Shown here in pieces: positions 37,646 to 49,030 of a stretch of DNA of 64,000 nt (positions are counted from its first letter, which is position 1; each line of letters opens with the position of its first letter). Both the position numbers and the translations under genes were made by a program. Under the pieces are notes generated by a model. It had not been told where the DNA came from. It ran no database searches and saw only the letters and a program-made list of their open reading frames with translations. Source of the DNA: Kaistia defluvii (GTDB lineage: Bacteria; Pseudomonadota; Alphaproteobacteria; Rhizobiales; Kaistiaceae); assembly GCF_040548815.1 (NCBI RefSeq), contig NZ_JBEPSM010000002.1, positions 124,001-188,000 on the forward strand, given 5' to 3'.

Positions 37646-38911
37646 ATGACACTCGACACGAATTCGCCCGACGAGGCGGTTCTTCGCGCGCTGTTCGACG
37701 CGGCGCTGGCGGCCTCGCTGCCGGATGGCCGGTTCGAGGGCCGGCTTCCCGTCGCTCCAAAAGGACGAACCATCGTGCTCGGCGCCGGCAAGGGCGCGGC
37801 GCGCATGGTACGGGCGTTCGAGGATGCGTGGGAGGCGGCCGGCAACCGGGCGCCCGAGGGCCTGGCCGTCACCCGCTATGGCCATGGCACGCCAACCCGT
37901 TTCGTCGAGGTCGTGGAAGCCGCGCATCCGGTCCCCGACGCCGCCGGCATGGCGGCGGCGCAGCGCATCCTCGATTATGCCGGCACGGCGGGAACGGACG
38001 ATCTCGTCGTCTTCCTGATGTCGGGCGGCGCCTCGTCGCTGCTGGCGCTGCCGGCGCCGGGCGTGAGCCTGGAAGACAAGCAGGCGCTGAACCGGGCGCT
38101 GCTGAAGAGCGGCGCGCCGATCGGCGCCATGAACCGCGTGCGCAAGGCGCTTTCGGCGATCAAGGGCGGCCGTCTCGCCGCTGCCGCCGCGAAGGCACGC
38201 CGGGTGACCTATCTGATCTCCGACGTGCCGGGCGACGATCCCGGCGCCATCGGTTCCGGGCCGACCATTCCGGAAGCCTCCGATCCCGAGGGCGCGCTTT
38301 CGATCCTCGCCGAATATGGCATCGTCATCGAGCCGCGCATCGAGCAGGCGATCCGCGCCAACGCGGTCGAGGCCGGCGAAGGCGGGACGGTCGAGATGCT
38401 GGCCACGCCAAAGATGGCGCTGGATGCGGCGGCCGAGGCGGCGCGCGCTATCGGGCTTATGCCGCTGGTGCTGGGCGATGCGCTGGAAGGCGAGGCGCGG
38501 GACGTGGCACGCGTGCTGGCGGCGATCGGCACCTATGCGGCGGCGCATGACCAGCCGGTGGCAAAGCCCTGCGTGATCCTCTCGGGCGGCGAAACCACCG
38601 TGACCGTGCGCGGGCGCGGCAGGGGCGGACGCAATGCCGAGTTCCTGCTGGCGCTGGCCGTCGCGCTCGGCGGCCACAAGGGGATCGCCGCGATCGCCTG
38701 CGATACAGACGGCATTGACGGCTCCGAGGACAATGCCGGCGCCTGGATCGATGCCGGCATCCTGGAGGCGGCACGGGCGAGGGGGATCGACCCGGTGGCG
38801 CGCCTGGCCGACAATGACGGCTACGGGTTCTTCGAGGCGCTGGGGCGTTTGGTTGTTACCGGCCCGACACTGACAAACGTCAATGATTTCAGGGCGATCC
38901 TCGTCCGCTGA
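37646..38911 (+). CDS. Glycerate 2-kinase, MOFRL family
   Basis: This 421-residue protein of the GckA/TtuD type phosphorylates glycerate to 2-phosphoglycerate in the serine cycle or in tartrate/glyoxylate use. The glycerate-kinase N-domain includes 'VLGAGKGAARM', 'FLMSGGASSLLALP' and 'NRVRKALSAIKGGRLA'. The C-terminal MOFRL domain includes 'ILSGGETTVTVRGRGRGGRNAE' and 'DTDGIDGSEDNAGA'. The ATG at 37646 follows a GTG at 37640; either could be used. An upstream ATG at 37595 lacks support. Confidence 0.9.
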   Translation: MTLDTNSPDEAVLRALFDAALAASLPDGRFEGRLPVAPKGRTIVLGAGKGAARMVRAFEDAWEAAGNRAPEGLAVTRYGHGTPTRFVEVVEAAHPVPDAAGMAAAQRILDYAGTAGTDDLVVFLMSGGASSLLALPAPGVSLEDKQALNRALLKSGAPIGAMNRVRKALSAIKGGRLAAAAAKARRVTYLISDVPGDDPGAIGSGPTIPEASDPEGALSILAEYGIVIEPRIEQAIRANAVEAGEGGTVEMLATPKMALDAAAEAARAIGLMPLVLGDALEGEARDVARVLAAIGTYAAAHDQPVAKPCVILSGGETTVTVRGRGRGGRNAEFLLALAVALGGHKGIAAIACDTDGIDGSEDNAGAWIDAGILEAARARGIDPVARLADNDGYGFFEALGRLVVTGPTLTNVNDFRAILVR

Positions 38912-39132
38912 CCGTCGCAATCCCGGACGAATTGCTTCGGGATTCCATCGAATGCCTGTTGCAAGGATGCTGCGCCGCATGACTCTTCGTCATGCTCACG
39001 CCCGCTTGTCTTGACGGGAGGGCTGCGGATACCGATTTCTGGGCTGGATGAGCCACCGTGACGCCTTTTTTGGGCGGCATTTTGGATCCGGGCGGCGGGT
39101 ATCGACGGCGTTTCCGGTCGAGAGGGTACGTG

Positions 39133-39768
39133 ATGAAGCATTGGATCTTGGCGGGTGTTGCCCTGCTGGCGCTTTCGGGCGCGGCTTCCGCCGCGGACAT
39201 CGCGTATGAATCGCCGGCCCCGGTTGCTCCCGCGGCCCCGGCCGGTTTCGACTGGAACGGTTTTTATGCCGGCGTGCATGGCGGCTATGGCTGGGGTGGC
39301 GGCACCAAGGACGCCGATTTCCTCGACAGCCTGAGCGGCGGGCTGTTCGGCGTGCAGGCGGGCTACAACTACCAGGCCGATCCCTGGCTGGTCGGCTTCG
39401 AGACGGACATCGCCTATAGCGGCCTCAGCGACACCGCAGGCAGCGCGGCGCTCGATCTGAACTGGATCGGTTCGACCACCGGCCGCATCGGCTTCACCTA
39501 TGACAAGTGGCTGTTCTACGGCAAGGGCGGCATCGCCTATGGCGATATCGAGGCCAAGCAGGCCGGGCTCGGCTCGGACAGCCAGTGGGCGATCGGCTGG
39601 ACCGCCGGCGCCGGCGTCGAATATGGCTTCACGAAGAACCTCACCGGCCGGCTCGAATACGACTATGTCGATCTCGGCAAGAAGACGATCTTCGAAGGCA
39701 CCCCGGCCCAATCCGAAGCCGGCGTGACCACCAACGCGGTCAAGGCAGGCCTGAACTACAAGTTCTAG
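39133..39768 (+). CDS. Outer membrane beta-barrel protein (Omp25/Omp31 type)
   Basis: This 211-residue outer-membrane protein has a Sec signal peptide ('KHWILAGVALLALSGAASA', cleavage before ADIAYES), a Pro/Ala-rich linker, then an eight-stranded-type barrel beginning 'FDWNGFYAGVHGGYGWGG' and ending in the C-terminal aromatic 'NYKF' recognised by the BAM machinery. The start is the ATG at 39133 after GAGAGGG; the frame extends uselessly to 39058. A related but divergent copy lies at 52.7 kb. Confidence 0.92.
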   Translation: MKHWILAGVALLALSGAASAADIAYESPAPVAPAAPAGFDWNGFYAGVHGGYGWGGGTKDADFLDSLSGGLFGVQAGYNYQADPWLVGFETDIAYSGLSDTAGSAALDLNWIGSTTGRIGFTYDKWLFYGKGGIAYGDIEAKQAGLGSDSQWAIGWTAGAGVEYGFTKNLTGRLEYDYVDLGKKTIFEGTPAQSEAGVTTNAVKAGLNYKF

Positions 39769-40243
39769 GGCTTTTGCCGAGGTTGGCCGCTGCCGGCGGC
39801 CGTTGGAGCCGGGTGGTTTCCACCGCGGACGGTTGCCGACCCGGTTGCCCCACCCTCGCCGTCATCCCGGCGAAAGCCGGGATCCGTGGCGGTCCCAAGC
39901 ACCGGCCGTGACATGGTGCGCTCCAGATCTTGCGCAGTCGAGTCCGAGCCAACCTCCCGAAATTTCCGCTGTATGGATCCCGGCCTTCGCCGGGATGACG
40001 GCGCGTGTGTGGGGCTGCGGGATCAACGTCGGTAGCCGTTGCGGCGTCCGTTCCACGGCGCTGGTCTCGCGAGATATTGCCTCTCACGACCCTCGCCGTC
40101 ATCCCGGGCTTGACCCGGGATCCATTCAGCCGTGCGATTGGCCCGCAAGAACCTCCCGAATCCCCGGCTGCATGGATCCTCGCTTTCGCGAGGATGACGC
40201 CAGAGTGTGGGGGCGTCCGACACCGGAGCGTGGGTCTTGCGAT
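39769..40243. repeat. Intergenic region with two palindrome pairs
   Basis: A type B pair spans 39860-40000 (CGTCATCCCGGCGAAAGCC to GCCGGGATGACG). A hybrid pair spans 40097-40199: its left copy is CGTCATCCCGGGCTTGACC and its right copy is the type C form CGCGAGGATGACG. No gene is supported between the convergent Omp and aldo/keto reductase genes. Confidence 0.8.
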
Positions 40244-40244
40244 G

Positions 40245-40271
40245 AAAAAAAGGCCCGGTCATGCCGGGCCT
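40245..40271 (-). terminator. Intrinsic terminator after the aldo/keto reductase gene
   Basis: AGGCCCGG pairs with CCGGGCCT (loop TCATG). On the minus strand the stem runs into a T-tract complementary to 40245-40250. Confidence 0.85.
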
Positions 40272-40295
40272 CTTCCGTTCTAAAGCCGCCTGGCC

Positions 40296-41357
40296 TCAGC
40301 CATTCACATAGGGCTGCAGGAAGGCGAGGTCGGCCGCGCCGAGGCGGTCCTTGGCGGCGGCGACCTGGTGCCAGTAGGGGTAATCCAGCGGCTTCTGGCT
40401 CACCTTGTCGAGGCGCGCGCGCTCCTCGGCCGTGAGCTTCAGCTCGGCGGCGGCGAGGTTGTCCTTGAAGTGGGCTTCCGTGCGGCCGCCGATGATCACC
40501 GAGGTGACGCCAGGACGGCCGAGCAGCCAGGCGAGCGCCACCTGCGCGCCGGAAACGCCGCGCGCGTCGGCGATCGAGACCAGTTCGTCTACGATGTCCC
40601 AGAGACGGTCCCAGTCGTGGATCGGCGGCTCGGTCCAGCCCTGCGACAGACGGCTGTCCTTCGGCGTCTCCTTGTTGCGGCGATGCTTGCCCGAGAGCAG
40701 GCCGCCGGCGATCGGGCTCCAGACCAGGATGCCGAGCTTCTGGTCGATGCTGATCGGCACCAGCTCCTGCTCCGCCTCGCGCGCCTGCAGCGTGTAATGG
40801 ATCTGCTGCGAGATGAAGGGGATGCGGTTGTCGCGGCGGGCGATCTCCATCGCCTTCATGATGTGCCAGCCGGAATAGTTGGAGCAGCCGACATAGCGGA
40901 CCTTGCCCTGGCGCACGAGGCTGTCGAGCGCTTCCAGCGTCTCTTCCAGCGGCGTCACGCCGTCCCACTGGTGCACCTGGTAGAGATCGATGACGTCGGT
41001 CTTCAGCCGCTTGAGGCTGGCCTCGCATTCGCGGATCAGGTGATAGCGCGACAGGCCGCGATTGTTCGGGCCGTCACCGGTGGGGAAGCGCGCCTTGGTG
41101 GCGATCAGCACGTCGTTCTTGCGCTTGCCGCCGAGCGCGTCGCCGATGATCGCCTCGCAATCGCCGGCCGAATAGACGTTCGCCGTGTCGAGCAGGTTGA
41201 CGCCGGCGTCGATCACCATCTCGATCTGGCGGCGCGCTTCGCCGACATCGGTGATGTTGCCGACCTTGGCGAAATCGCCCTTGGCGCCGAAGGTCATGGT
41301 GCCCATCGTCAGCACCGAGACCTTCAGGCCCGAATTGCCGAGTTGCCGATATTCCAT
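40296..41357 (-). CDS. Aldo/keto reductase
   Basis: This 353-residue NADPH-dependent (beta/alpha)8 oxidoreductase has the AKR tetrad: Asp and Tyr in 'LLDTANVYSAGDCE', Lys in 'IATKARFP' and His in 'LYQVHQWDG'. 'GKVRYVGCSNYSGWH' and the cofactor-binding 'SVIIGGRTEAHFKDNL' are also present. This subgroup often acts on sugars or small aldehydes. Upstream lies a tandem pair of LacI-type operator palindromes overlapping a TTGACA element. A zinc-dependent sugar-acid dehydrogenase gene is its upstream neighbour on the same strand. Confidence 0.92.
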   Translation of the reverse strand: MEYRQLGNSGLKVSVLTMGTMTFGAKGDFAKVGNITDVGEARRQIEMVIDAGVNLLDTANVYSAGDCEAIIGDALGGKRKNDVLIATKARFPTGDGPNNRGLSRYHLIRECEASLKRLKTDVIDLYQVHQWDGVTPLEETLEALDSLVRQGKVRYVGCSNYSGWHIMKAMEIARRDNRIPFISQQIHYTLQAREAEQELVPISIDQKLGILVWSPIAGGLLSGKHRRNKETPKDSRLSQGWTEPPIHDWDRLWDIVDELVSIADARGVSGAQVALAWLLGRPGVTSVIIGGRTEAHFKDNLAAAELKLTAEERARLDKVSQKPLDYPYWHQVAAAKDRLGAADLAFLQPYVNG

Positions 41358-41400
41358 CGTCCGCTCCTATGCCGTTGCGGTTGATTCCGGAGAAAATTGG

Positions 41401-41435
41401 GACAGCACCGTCCTGCATTCGGACAGCGCTGTCAA
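41401..41435 (-). promoter_or_regulatory. Tandem operator palindromes overlapping the aldo/keto reductase promoter
   Basis: GACAGCACCGTC (41401-41412) and the perfect palindrome GACAGCGCTGTC (41422-41433) have centres exactly 21 bp apart. The second overlaps TTGACA on the minus strand (41435-41430). The CG-centred 12-mer resembles sites of LacI-family sugar regulators. The regulator itself is not encoded nearby. Confidence 0.65.
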
Positions 41436-41463
41436 AGCGGGATTTCGCCGGGGAAGCGCCGCG

Positions 41464-42474
41464 TCAGACGGCGATGATCGCCTTGATCAGGCCGCGCTTG
41501 TCATGGCTCCAGACCGGCATGTCGGTGGTGAGCCGGTCCAGCGTGGTGCTGTGGGTTGCCAGCGCGTCGAGCGGCACCAGGCCGGCCTTGATCGAGGCGA
41601 CGACATGGTCGAAATCGACCTTAGTGGCGTTTCGGCTGCCGATCAGCATCATCTCGCGCTTGTGGAATTCGGGGTCGGAGAAGCTGATCCTGTCCTTGAC
41701 GATCGAGACCAGCACATAGGCGCCACCATGCGCGACCAGGGCGAAGCCGGCCTCGATTGCCTGCGCATTGCCGGTGGCGTCGAACACCACGTCGAAGCCG
41801 TCGCCCTGGGTCTGCTCCAGCAGCGTCGCCTGGGCGTCGGGGCCGGTCAGCGCCGTATTCTGGAAGCCGAGCGTCTCGCGGGCGAAGGCGAGCCGTTCCT
41901 CGCTCGAATCGAGCAGCGTCACCTCGAGCCCGGCGATGCGGGCGAAGATCGCCGCGCCGAGGCCGATCGGGCCAATGCCGACGACGAGCGCGCGGCCGCC
42001 CTCAGGCTGCGAACGGCGGACGGCGTGCGCGCCGATCGCCAGGAACTCGACCATGGCCGCGTCGCGCAGCGACAGCCCCTCGGCCGGATAGAGATTGCCT
42101 TCCGGCATCGTGATCTTCTCGGCCATGCCGCCATCGGTATGGACGCCGAGCACGCGGATCGAGGTGCAGCAGTTCGGCTTGCCCTTGCGGCAGGCAACGC
42201 AGTGGCCGCAGGCGATATAGGGATTGATCACGACCGGCGTGCCGACCTTGAGCGTGCCGCCGGGACCGACCGCCGAGACGACGCCGGAAAGCTCATGGCC
42301 CATGACGCGCGGATATTCGAGGAAGGGGTGCTTGCCCTCGAAGATGTGGTAGTCGGTGCCGCAAATGCCGACATGCTTGATGTCGACGACGGCAAAGCCC
42401 GCCGCGGGCGCCTCCGGGTCGGGCCGCTCGATGAATTCCAGCCGGCCCGGTTCCACGCAGATCACGCTTTTCAT
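41464..42474 (-). CDS. Zinc-dependent alcohol dehydrogenase (MDR family)
   Basis: This 336-residue medium-chain dehydrogenase has the catalytic zinc ligands in 'GICGTDYHIFEG' (Cys) and 'MGHELSGVV' (His/Glu), the structural-zinc cluster 'CGHCVACRKGKPNCC', and the nucleotide motif 'VVGIGPIGLGAAIFA'. It resembles L-gulonate/galactonate 5-dehydrogenase and sorbitol/threonine dehydrogenase-like proteins. Together with the neighbouring aldo/keto reductase it suggests sugar or sugar-acid interconversion, but the substrate is not determined. Confidence 0.9.
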   Translation of the reverse strand: MKSVICVEPGRLEFIERPDPEAPAAGFAVVDIKHVGICGTDYHIFEGKHPFLEYPRVMGHELSGVVSAVGPGGTLKVGTPVVINPYIACGHCVACRKGKPNCCTSIRVLGVHTDGGMAEKITMPEGNLYPAEGLSLRDAAMVEFLAIGAHAVRRSQPEGGRALVVGIGPIGLGAAIFARIAGLEVTLLDSSEERLAFARETLGFQNTALTGPDAQATLLEQTQGDGFDVVFDATGNAQAIEAGFALVAHGGAYVLVSIVKDRISFSDPEFHKREMMLIGSRNATKVDFDHVVASIKAGLVPLDALATHSTTLDRLTTDMPVWSHDKRGLIKAIIAV

Positions 42475-42732
42475 ATTGTCCTCTTCGACATCATCCCAGT
42501 GGCGACCGTCCTAGCGCAGCTGCGGCCTTCCGGCCAGATGACAGTTGGCAGCGGGCGGCAGGAATGTCGCGCCCGCCCTCGTCGTGCTTCCCGCCTGCGT
42601 TGCCAGGGCGTATCGTCCACAACGCGATCGGAATCGGCGGCGCGGCGATCTATAGGCCCGCTTCGCCGCTGCGATCGCAGCCCGCGGGGCCTTGTCCGCA
42701 GGCTCCAGAGTTGATTGACAAAAGGAAACGCG

Positions 42733-43215
42733 ATGGCGCCCCTGAAATCCTCGATTGATCTGAAGTCCAATACGAAGACCGCCTCGATCGAATTGCTGAA
42801 CGCCGTGCTGGCGGACGGCATCGATCTGTCGCTGGTCACCAAGCAGGCGCACTGGAACCTGAAGGGCCCGCAGTTCATCGCCATCCACGAGATGCTCGAT
42901 ACGTTCCGGGCCGATCTCGACGACCATGTCGACACGGTGGCCGAGCGTGTGGCGCAGCTGGGCGGCTTTGCACTCGGCACGGTCCAGTCGGTGTCGGCCG
43001 CGACGAAGCTCAAGCCCTATCCGACCGACATCTCGGCGATCAAGGATCACCTGGCGCAGCTGATCGAGCACTACGCTCAAGTCGCGAACGAGGTCCGCAA
43101 GGGCATCGACAAGGCCGCCGACCTCGGCGATGCCGACAGCGCCGATATCCTCACCGGCTTCTCGCGCAGCCTCGACAAGTCGCTCTGGTTCCTGGAATCG
43201 CATCGCGAGGTATAG
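42733..43215 (+). CDS. dps: Dps family DNA-starvation/ferritin-like protein
   Basis: This 160-residue ferritin-like dodecamer subunit protects DNA from oxidative damage by oxidising and storing iron. The ferroxidase motif is intact: 'KQAHWNLKGPQFIAIHEMLD' followed by 'DDHVDTVAERVAQLGG'. The Lys-rich N-terminus (KSSIDLKSNTK) could contact DNA. The ATG at 42733 has an AAAGGAAA site. It is followed by a strong terminator shared with the BA14K gene. Confidence 0.92.
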   Translation: MAPLKSSIDLKSNTKTASIELLNAVLADGIDLSLVTKQAHWNLKGPQFIAIHEMLDTFRADLDDHVDTVAERVAQLGGFALGTVQSVSAATKLKPYPTDISAIKDHLAQLIEHYAQVANEVRKGIDKAADLGDADSADILTGFSRSLDKSLWFLESHREV

Positions 43216-43240
43216 GACCGGCTGCCGATTGCGCGCAAAA

Positions 43241-43266
43241 CAAAGCCCGCCGATTGGCGGGCTTTG
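43241..43266. terminator. Bidirectional terminator between dps and the BA14K gene
   Basis: CAAAGCCCGCC pairs perfectly over 11 bp with GGCGGGCTTTG (loop GATT), between convergent genes. Confidence 0.92.
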
Positions 43267-43287
43267 TCGTTCAGCGGGCGGAGCGCC

Positions 43288-43776
43288 TTAGTAGGGCGAG
43301 ACGCATTGCTGGCGCGGGCCGTTATAGGGCTGGAACGTGTTGTCCGAAGCCCGGTACGAACGGTAGCGATCTTCGCACCACTGGTAATGGGCGTTGGAGT
43401 AGCCGCCGCGATAGGTCGGCTGGGCGATGGCGGATCCGACCGCCGCGCCGACGCCGAAGGCTGCCAGCGGGTACCACCAGCCATTGTAGTAGCGATAGCC
43501 CGGCCGCTGATAGCGGTAGCCGTAATGCCCATTCCAGTAGCCCGGCCGATAGCCGGGACGGTAACCGGGATGATAACCGGGCCGATAGCCCGGGCGATGG
43601 CGCGGATAATAGTCGCGGCCGCGGTGACGATACTGCACGTCGAGCACGTTGGACGCGGCGTCCGGGCGGATCCCGGGATCGGCGACGGCCGGCAAGGCCA
43701 TGGCCGGCAGCGGCACCGAGAACAGGAAGGCGGCGGCCAGTGTGCCGGCGCAGATCTTTGTGAAGAGACGGGTCAA
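43288..43776 (-). CDS. BA14K family protein with RPGY repeats
   Basis: This 162-residue exported protein has a signal peptide ('TLAAAFLFSVPLPAMA'), a Tyr/Arg/His/Pro-rich middle with tandem RPGY/HPGY units (about residues 60-82), a hydrophobic Gly-rich stretch ('[16 protein letters not shown]'), and the BA14K C-terminal signature 'WCEDRYRSYRASDNTFQPY'. The Brucella BA14K antigen has lectin-like activity; the function here is unknown. A paralogue lies at 49.0 kb. Confidence 0.88.
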   Translation of the reverse strand: MTRLFTKICAGTLAAAFLFSVPLPAMALPAVADPGIRPDAASNVLDVQYRHRGRDYYPRHRPGYRPGYHPGYRPGYRPGYWNGHYGYRYQRPGYRYYNGWWYPLAAFGVGAAVGSAIAQPTYRGGYSNAHYQWCEDRYRSYRASDNTFQPYNGPRQQCVSPY

Positions 43777-43963
43777 GGTGCGATCATCCTTTCGAACAAT
43801 TTCCCAATAGAACCGAGTAGCTTATCGAAGCATCAATTCATAAGCGGCGACTTTGTTCCAGTGGCTTGCACGGGCGCGACGGGTTCGCACGTTGAACGCA
43901 AGCGCGCCACGGCCTATCCATGGTCGAAACGGCAGGACGAAAGCGGCAAGGATCGAGGCGGCA

Positions 43964-45825
43964 ATGAGCAGGCCAGAGGCGTCACCCGGGATTCGCAGCG
44001 CCGAATCCGCCTGGCGCGAAAGGGCGGTGAAGGCGATCCAGGGTGCCGATTTCGAGGCGAAGCTGGTCTCCCGCACCGCCGACGACATCCGCATCGAACC
44101 GCTCTATCCCAAGGCCGAGGGTGATCACGCCCGTCCGGTCCGCGCCACGCTCGGCGCCTGGCGCGTCGTCCAGCGCGTCGATCTGCCGGAGGCCGGCGCG
44201 GCCAGCCTTCAGGCGCTGGAGGATCTGAACCAGGGCGCCAGCGGCCTGGCGCTGGTCTTCGCTGATGCCGTTTCCGCGCGCGGCTTCGGCCTTGCCGCCG
44301 CCGACGCGGCGACGGTCGCCGCCGCCCTCGATGGCGTGATGCTGGATCTCGTCTCGCTGCGCCTGGAAGCTGGACGATCCGGCGTCGAGGCGGCGCGCTC
44401 CGTCCTGGCGCTGGTGCGCGGCCAGGGCCTCGATCTCGACAGCCTCTCTCTCGATTTCGGCCTCGATCCGTTCTCGGCGCTGGCGCGCGATGGCGAGGAC
44501 GGTATCGCCGCGGCGCTCGATGCCGCGGTCGAGCTGGCCGGCCTGTTCGGCCCGGAGGCAGGATCCCGTCTACTGCGGGCGGACGGGCGCGTGTATCACG
44601 AGGCCGGCGCTTCGGAAGCGCAGGAACTGGCGCTGACGCTTGCGGCTGGGGTCGCCGGCCTGCGCGGGCTGGAGGCGCGCGGCGTCCCGCTCTACCGGGC
44701 GCGGGGCCTGATATCGTTCCTGCTGGCCGCCGATGCCGACGAATTCCTCACCATCGCCAAGTTTCGCGCGCTGCGCCGCCTCTGGGCGCGGGTCGAAGAC
44801 GCCTGCGGCCTGGCGCCGAAGCCGATCCAGCTCGACGCCGAAACCAGCTTCCGCATGACCACGCGGCATGATCCGCATGTGAATATGCTGCGCAGCACGA
44901 TCGCAGCATTTTCCGCAGGCCTGGGCGGTGCGGACAGCGTCACCGTGCTGCCCTTCACCGCGCCGCTCGGCCTTGCCCATGCGGGCGCAAGGCGGCTGGC
45001 GCGCAACACGCAGACGATCCTGCTCGAGGAATCCGGCCTTGGCCACGTCTTCGATCCCGCTGCCGGCGCGGGCGGCTTCGAGGCGCTGACCGACGCGCTC
45101 TGCGACAAGGCCTGGGCGATTTTCCAAGAGATCGAGCGGCAGGGCGGGCTGCCGGCGGCCCTTGGCTCCGGCTGGGTGGCGGGCGAGATCCGCACCGTCG
45201 CGGCCAAGCGCGATCGAGACGTCCGCCGCCGCAAGCTGCCGATCACCGGCACCAGCGAATTCCCCAACCTTGCCGAGGCGCCGGTCACGATCCTGGCGCC
45301 GGCGCGGCCTTCGGCGCCCCTGGCGCATGACCCCTCGCGTCTCGTGTCGCATCGCACCGCCGAGCCGTTCGAGCAACTGCGCGACCGCGCCGATGCCTTG
45401 GCCGAGGTAACGGGTCGGCGCCCTTCCGTCTTCCTGGCGACGCTCGGCAAGGCTGCTTCGTTCGGCGCCCGCGCCGGCTTCGCCAAGGGCGTGTTCGAGG
45501 CCGCGGGCATCGCGGCGCCGATGCCGGACGGGTTCGCCTCGCTCGACGAACTGGTCACTGCGGCGCGCGACTCCGGCGCGGCGGCTGCCTGTCTCTGCGC
45601 CTCCGACGAGGCCTATGCGAGCGAGATCGGCTCCGAGGGCGAGACGCTGGCCGAAGCGGCGGCGCGGCGGCTGGTCGAGGCTGGGTTCGAGCATGTCGCC
45701 CTCGCCGGTCGGCCTGGCGAGCGCGAGGCAGCCTATCGCCATGCTGGCGTCGAGGCTTTCCTGTATGCCGGTTGCGACATCACCGACTATCCCTCGAAAC
45801 TGCTCGACGGGATCGAGGGCCAGCC

Positions 45826-45829
<4 letters not shown>
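43964..45829 (+). CDS. mutA: Methylmalonyl-CoA mutase small (beta) subunit
   Basis: This 621-residue subunit of the heterodimeric mutase is structurally required but not catalytic. It keeps the TIM-barrel domain ('[30 protein letters not shown]') and a degenerate cobalamin-binding domain: the C-terminal region lacks the DxHxxG cobalamin-histidine motif. The ATG at 43964 (MSRPEASPG) follows a GAGG site; the frame open from 43853 is not supported. Its stop overlaps the large-subunit start (ATGA). Confidence 0.93.
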
Positions 45830-47991
<2,162 letters not shown>

Positions 47992-48012
47992 CCGGGCGTG
48001 GAGGGCGGCCTG

Positions 48013-48945
48013 ATGTTGCTTCGCCCCTCCGCCCTGGCCGGGCTGCTTTTCGTTGGCGCGATGCTGCTTCCCTTTGCGGCGCGGGCGGCGGAGGAGACGA
48101 CCGTGCAGACGATCTGCCGGCTGATCGAGACGGCGGCGGATGCGCAGGGCCTGCCGCGCGATTATTTCACACGGCTGATCTGGCGCGAGTCGAGCTTTCG
48201 CTCGCATGTGACCAGCAGCGCCGGCGCGCAGGGCATTGCGCAATTCATGCCGGGCACCGCGGAAGAGCAGGGGCTCGACGACCCGTTCGATCCGGAATTC
48301 GCGATTCCTGCCTCCGCCAAATATCTGAAAAGCTTAAGGGATCGGTTTGGAAATCTGGGTCTTGCTGCGGCGGCCTATAATGCCGGCCCGACGCGTCTGG
48401 CGCGCTGGATCGAGCGCGGCGGCTATCTGCCCGGCGAGACGGAGGACTATGTCGCCTTCGTCACCGGCCGCAGCGTTCAGGACTGGAAAGCCGGCGAGAT
48501 CGAGGTTCTGGACCCGCCCGGCGCGGTCGAGCCGAGGCCATCCGATCCGCGGCCGGCCGAGGCGAGAGCGGCCGATCCGAATCCGGCTAAGCAGAAATCC
48601 TTAGCCGCCAGGGCCGAGCCGAAGGCGAGGGATTGCGTCACGCTGGTGGCGGCGATCCGCGCCTATCGTCCGGCGCTGATCGAGGGCGCCTATGCGCCGT
48701 TCGGGGTCCAGCTGTCCGGCAATTTCTCCAAGAGCCGCGCGATCGCCTCCTATCACCGCCAGGTGGCGCGCTATCCCTCGTTGCTGGAGGGCAAGCCGAC
48801 CCTGATCCTGGGCTCGCGCCTCGCCGGTCGCGGCCGGCGCGCGTTCTACCGGGTGCGCCTGCCGGCCGACACGCTGGGCAAGGCGAACCAGCTTTGCAAC
48901 GCCTTGCAGAAGCTTGGCGGCGCGTGCGTTGTGCTGCGGAACTGA
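48013..48945 (+). CDS. Lytic transglycosylase with C-terminal SPOR-like domain
   Basis: This exported protein of about 310 residues has a signal peptide ('LAGLLFVGAMLLPFAARA'), an SLT domain (about 30-160) with the catalytic Glu in 'LIWRESSFRSHVTSSAGAQG', 'IAQFMPGTAEEQGLDDP' and 'AAAYNAGPTRLARW', a charged linker, then a SPOR-like domain (about 230-310) that would bind denuded peptidoglycan. It cleaves glycan strands in the periplasm. The ATG at 48013 has a GGAGG site and is preferred over a GTG at 47998. Confidence 0.9.
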   Translation: MLLRPSALAGLLFVGAMLLPFAARAAEETTVQTICRLIETAADAQGLPRDYFTRLIWRESSFRSHVTSSAGAQGIAQFMPGTAEEQGLDDPFDPEFAIPASAKYLKSLRDRFGNLGLAAAAYNAGPTRLARWIERGGYLPGETEDYVAFVTGRSVQDWKAGEIEVLDPPGAVEPRPSDPRPAEARAADPNPAKQKSLAARAEPKARDCVTLVAAIRAYRPALIEGAYAPFGVQLSGNFSKSRAIASYHRQVARYPSLLEGKPTLILGSRLAGRGRRAFYRVRLPADTLGKANQLCNALQKLGGACVVLRN

Positions 48946-48982
48946 ACGCGGTCAGCCTGTCCGATATCGGGCGGACAAAAAA

Positions 48983-49008
48983 GAAGCCCGCCAAAAGGCG
49001 GGCTCCTT
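48983..49008. terminator. Bidirectional terminator between the transglycosylase and BA14K genes
   Basis: AGCCCGCC pairs with GGCGGGCT (loop AAAA), flanked by an A-tract on the left and CCTTC on the right. Confidence 0.85.
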
Positions 49009-49030
49009 CAACACTCTATGGCGAGCGATC

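Noticed and set aside
35923..38980. Very long minus-strand frames antisense to the SDR, exported protein and glycerate kinase genes
   Set aside because: High-GC DNA gives long antisense frames. The plus-strand genes have clear family motifs, while the antisense products are Arg/Gly-rich with no domains.
43777..43963. Cobalamin riboswitch upstream of methylmalonyl-CoA mutase
   Set aside because: No B12-box-like sequence or long structured leader is visible in the 187 bases before mutA.
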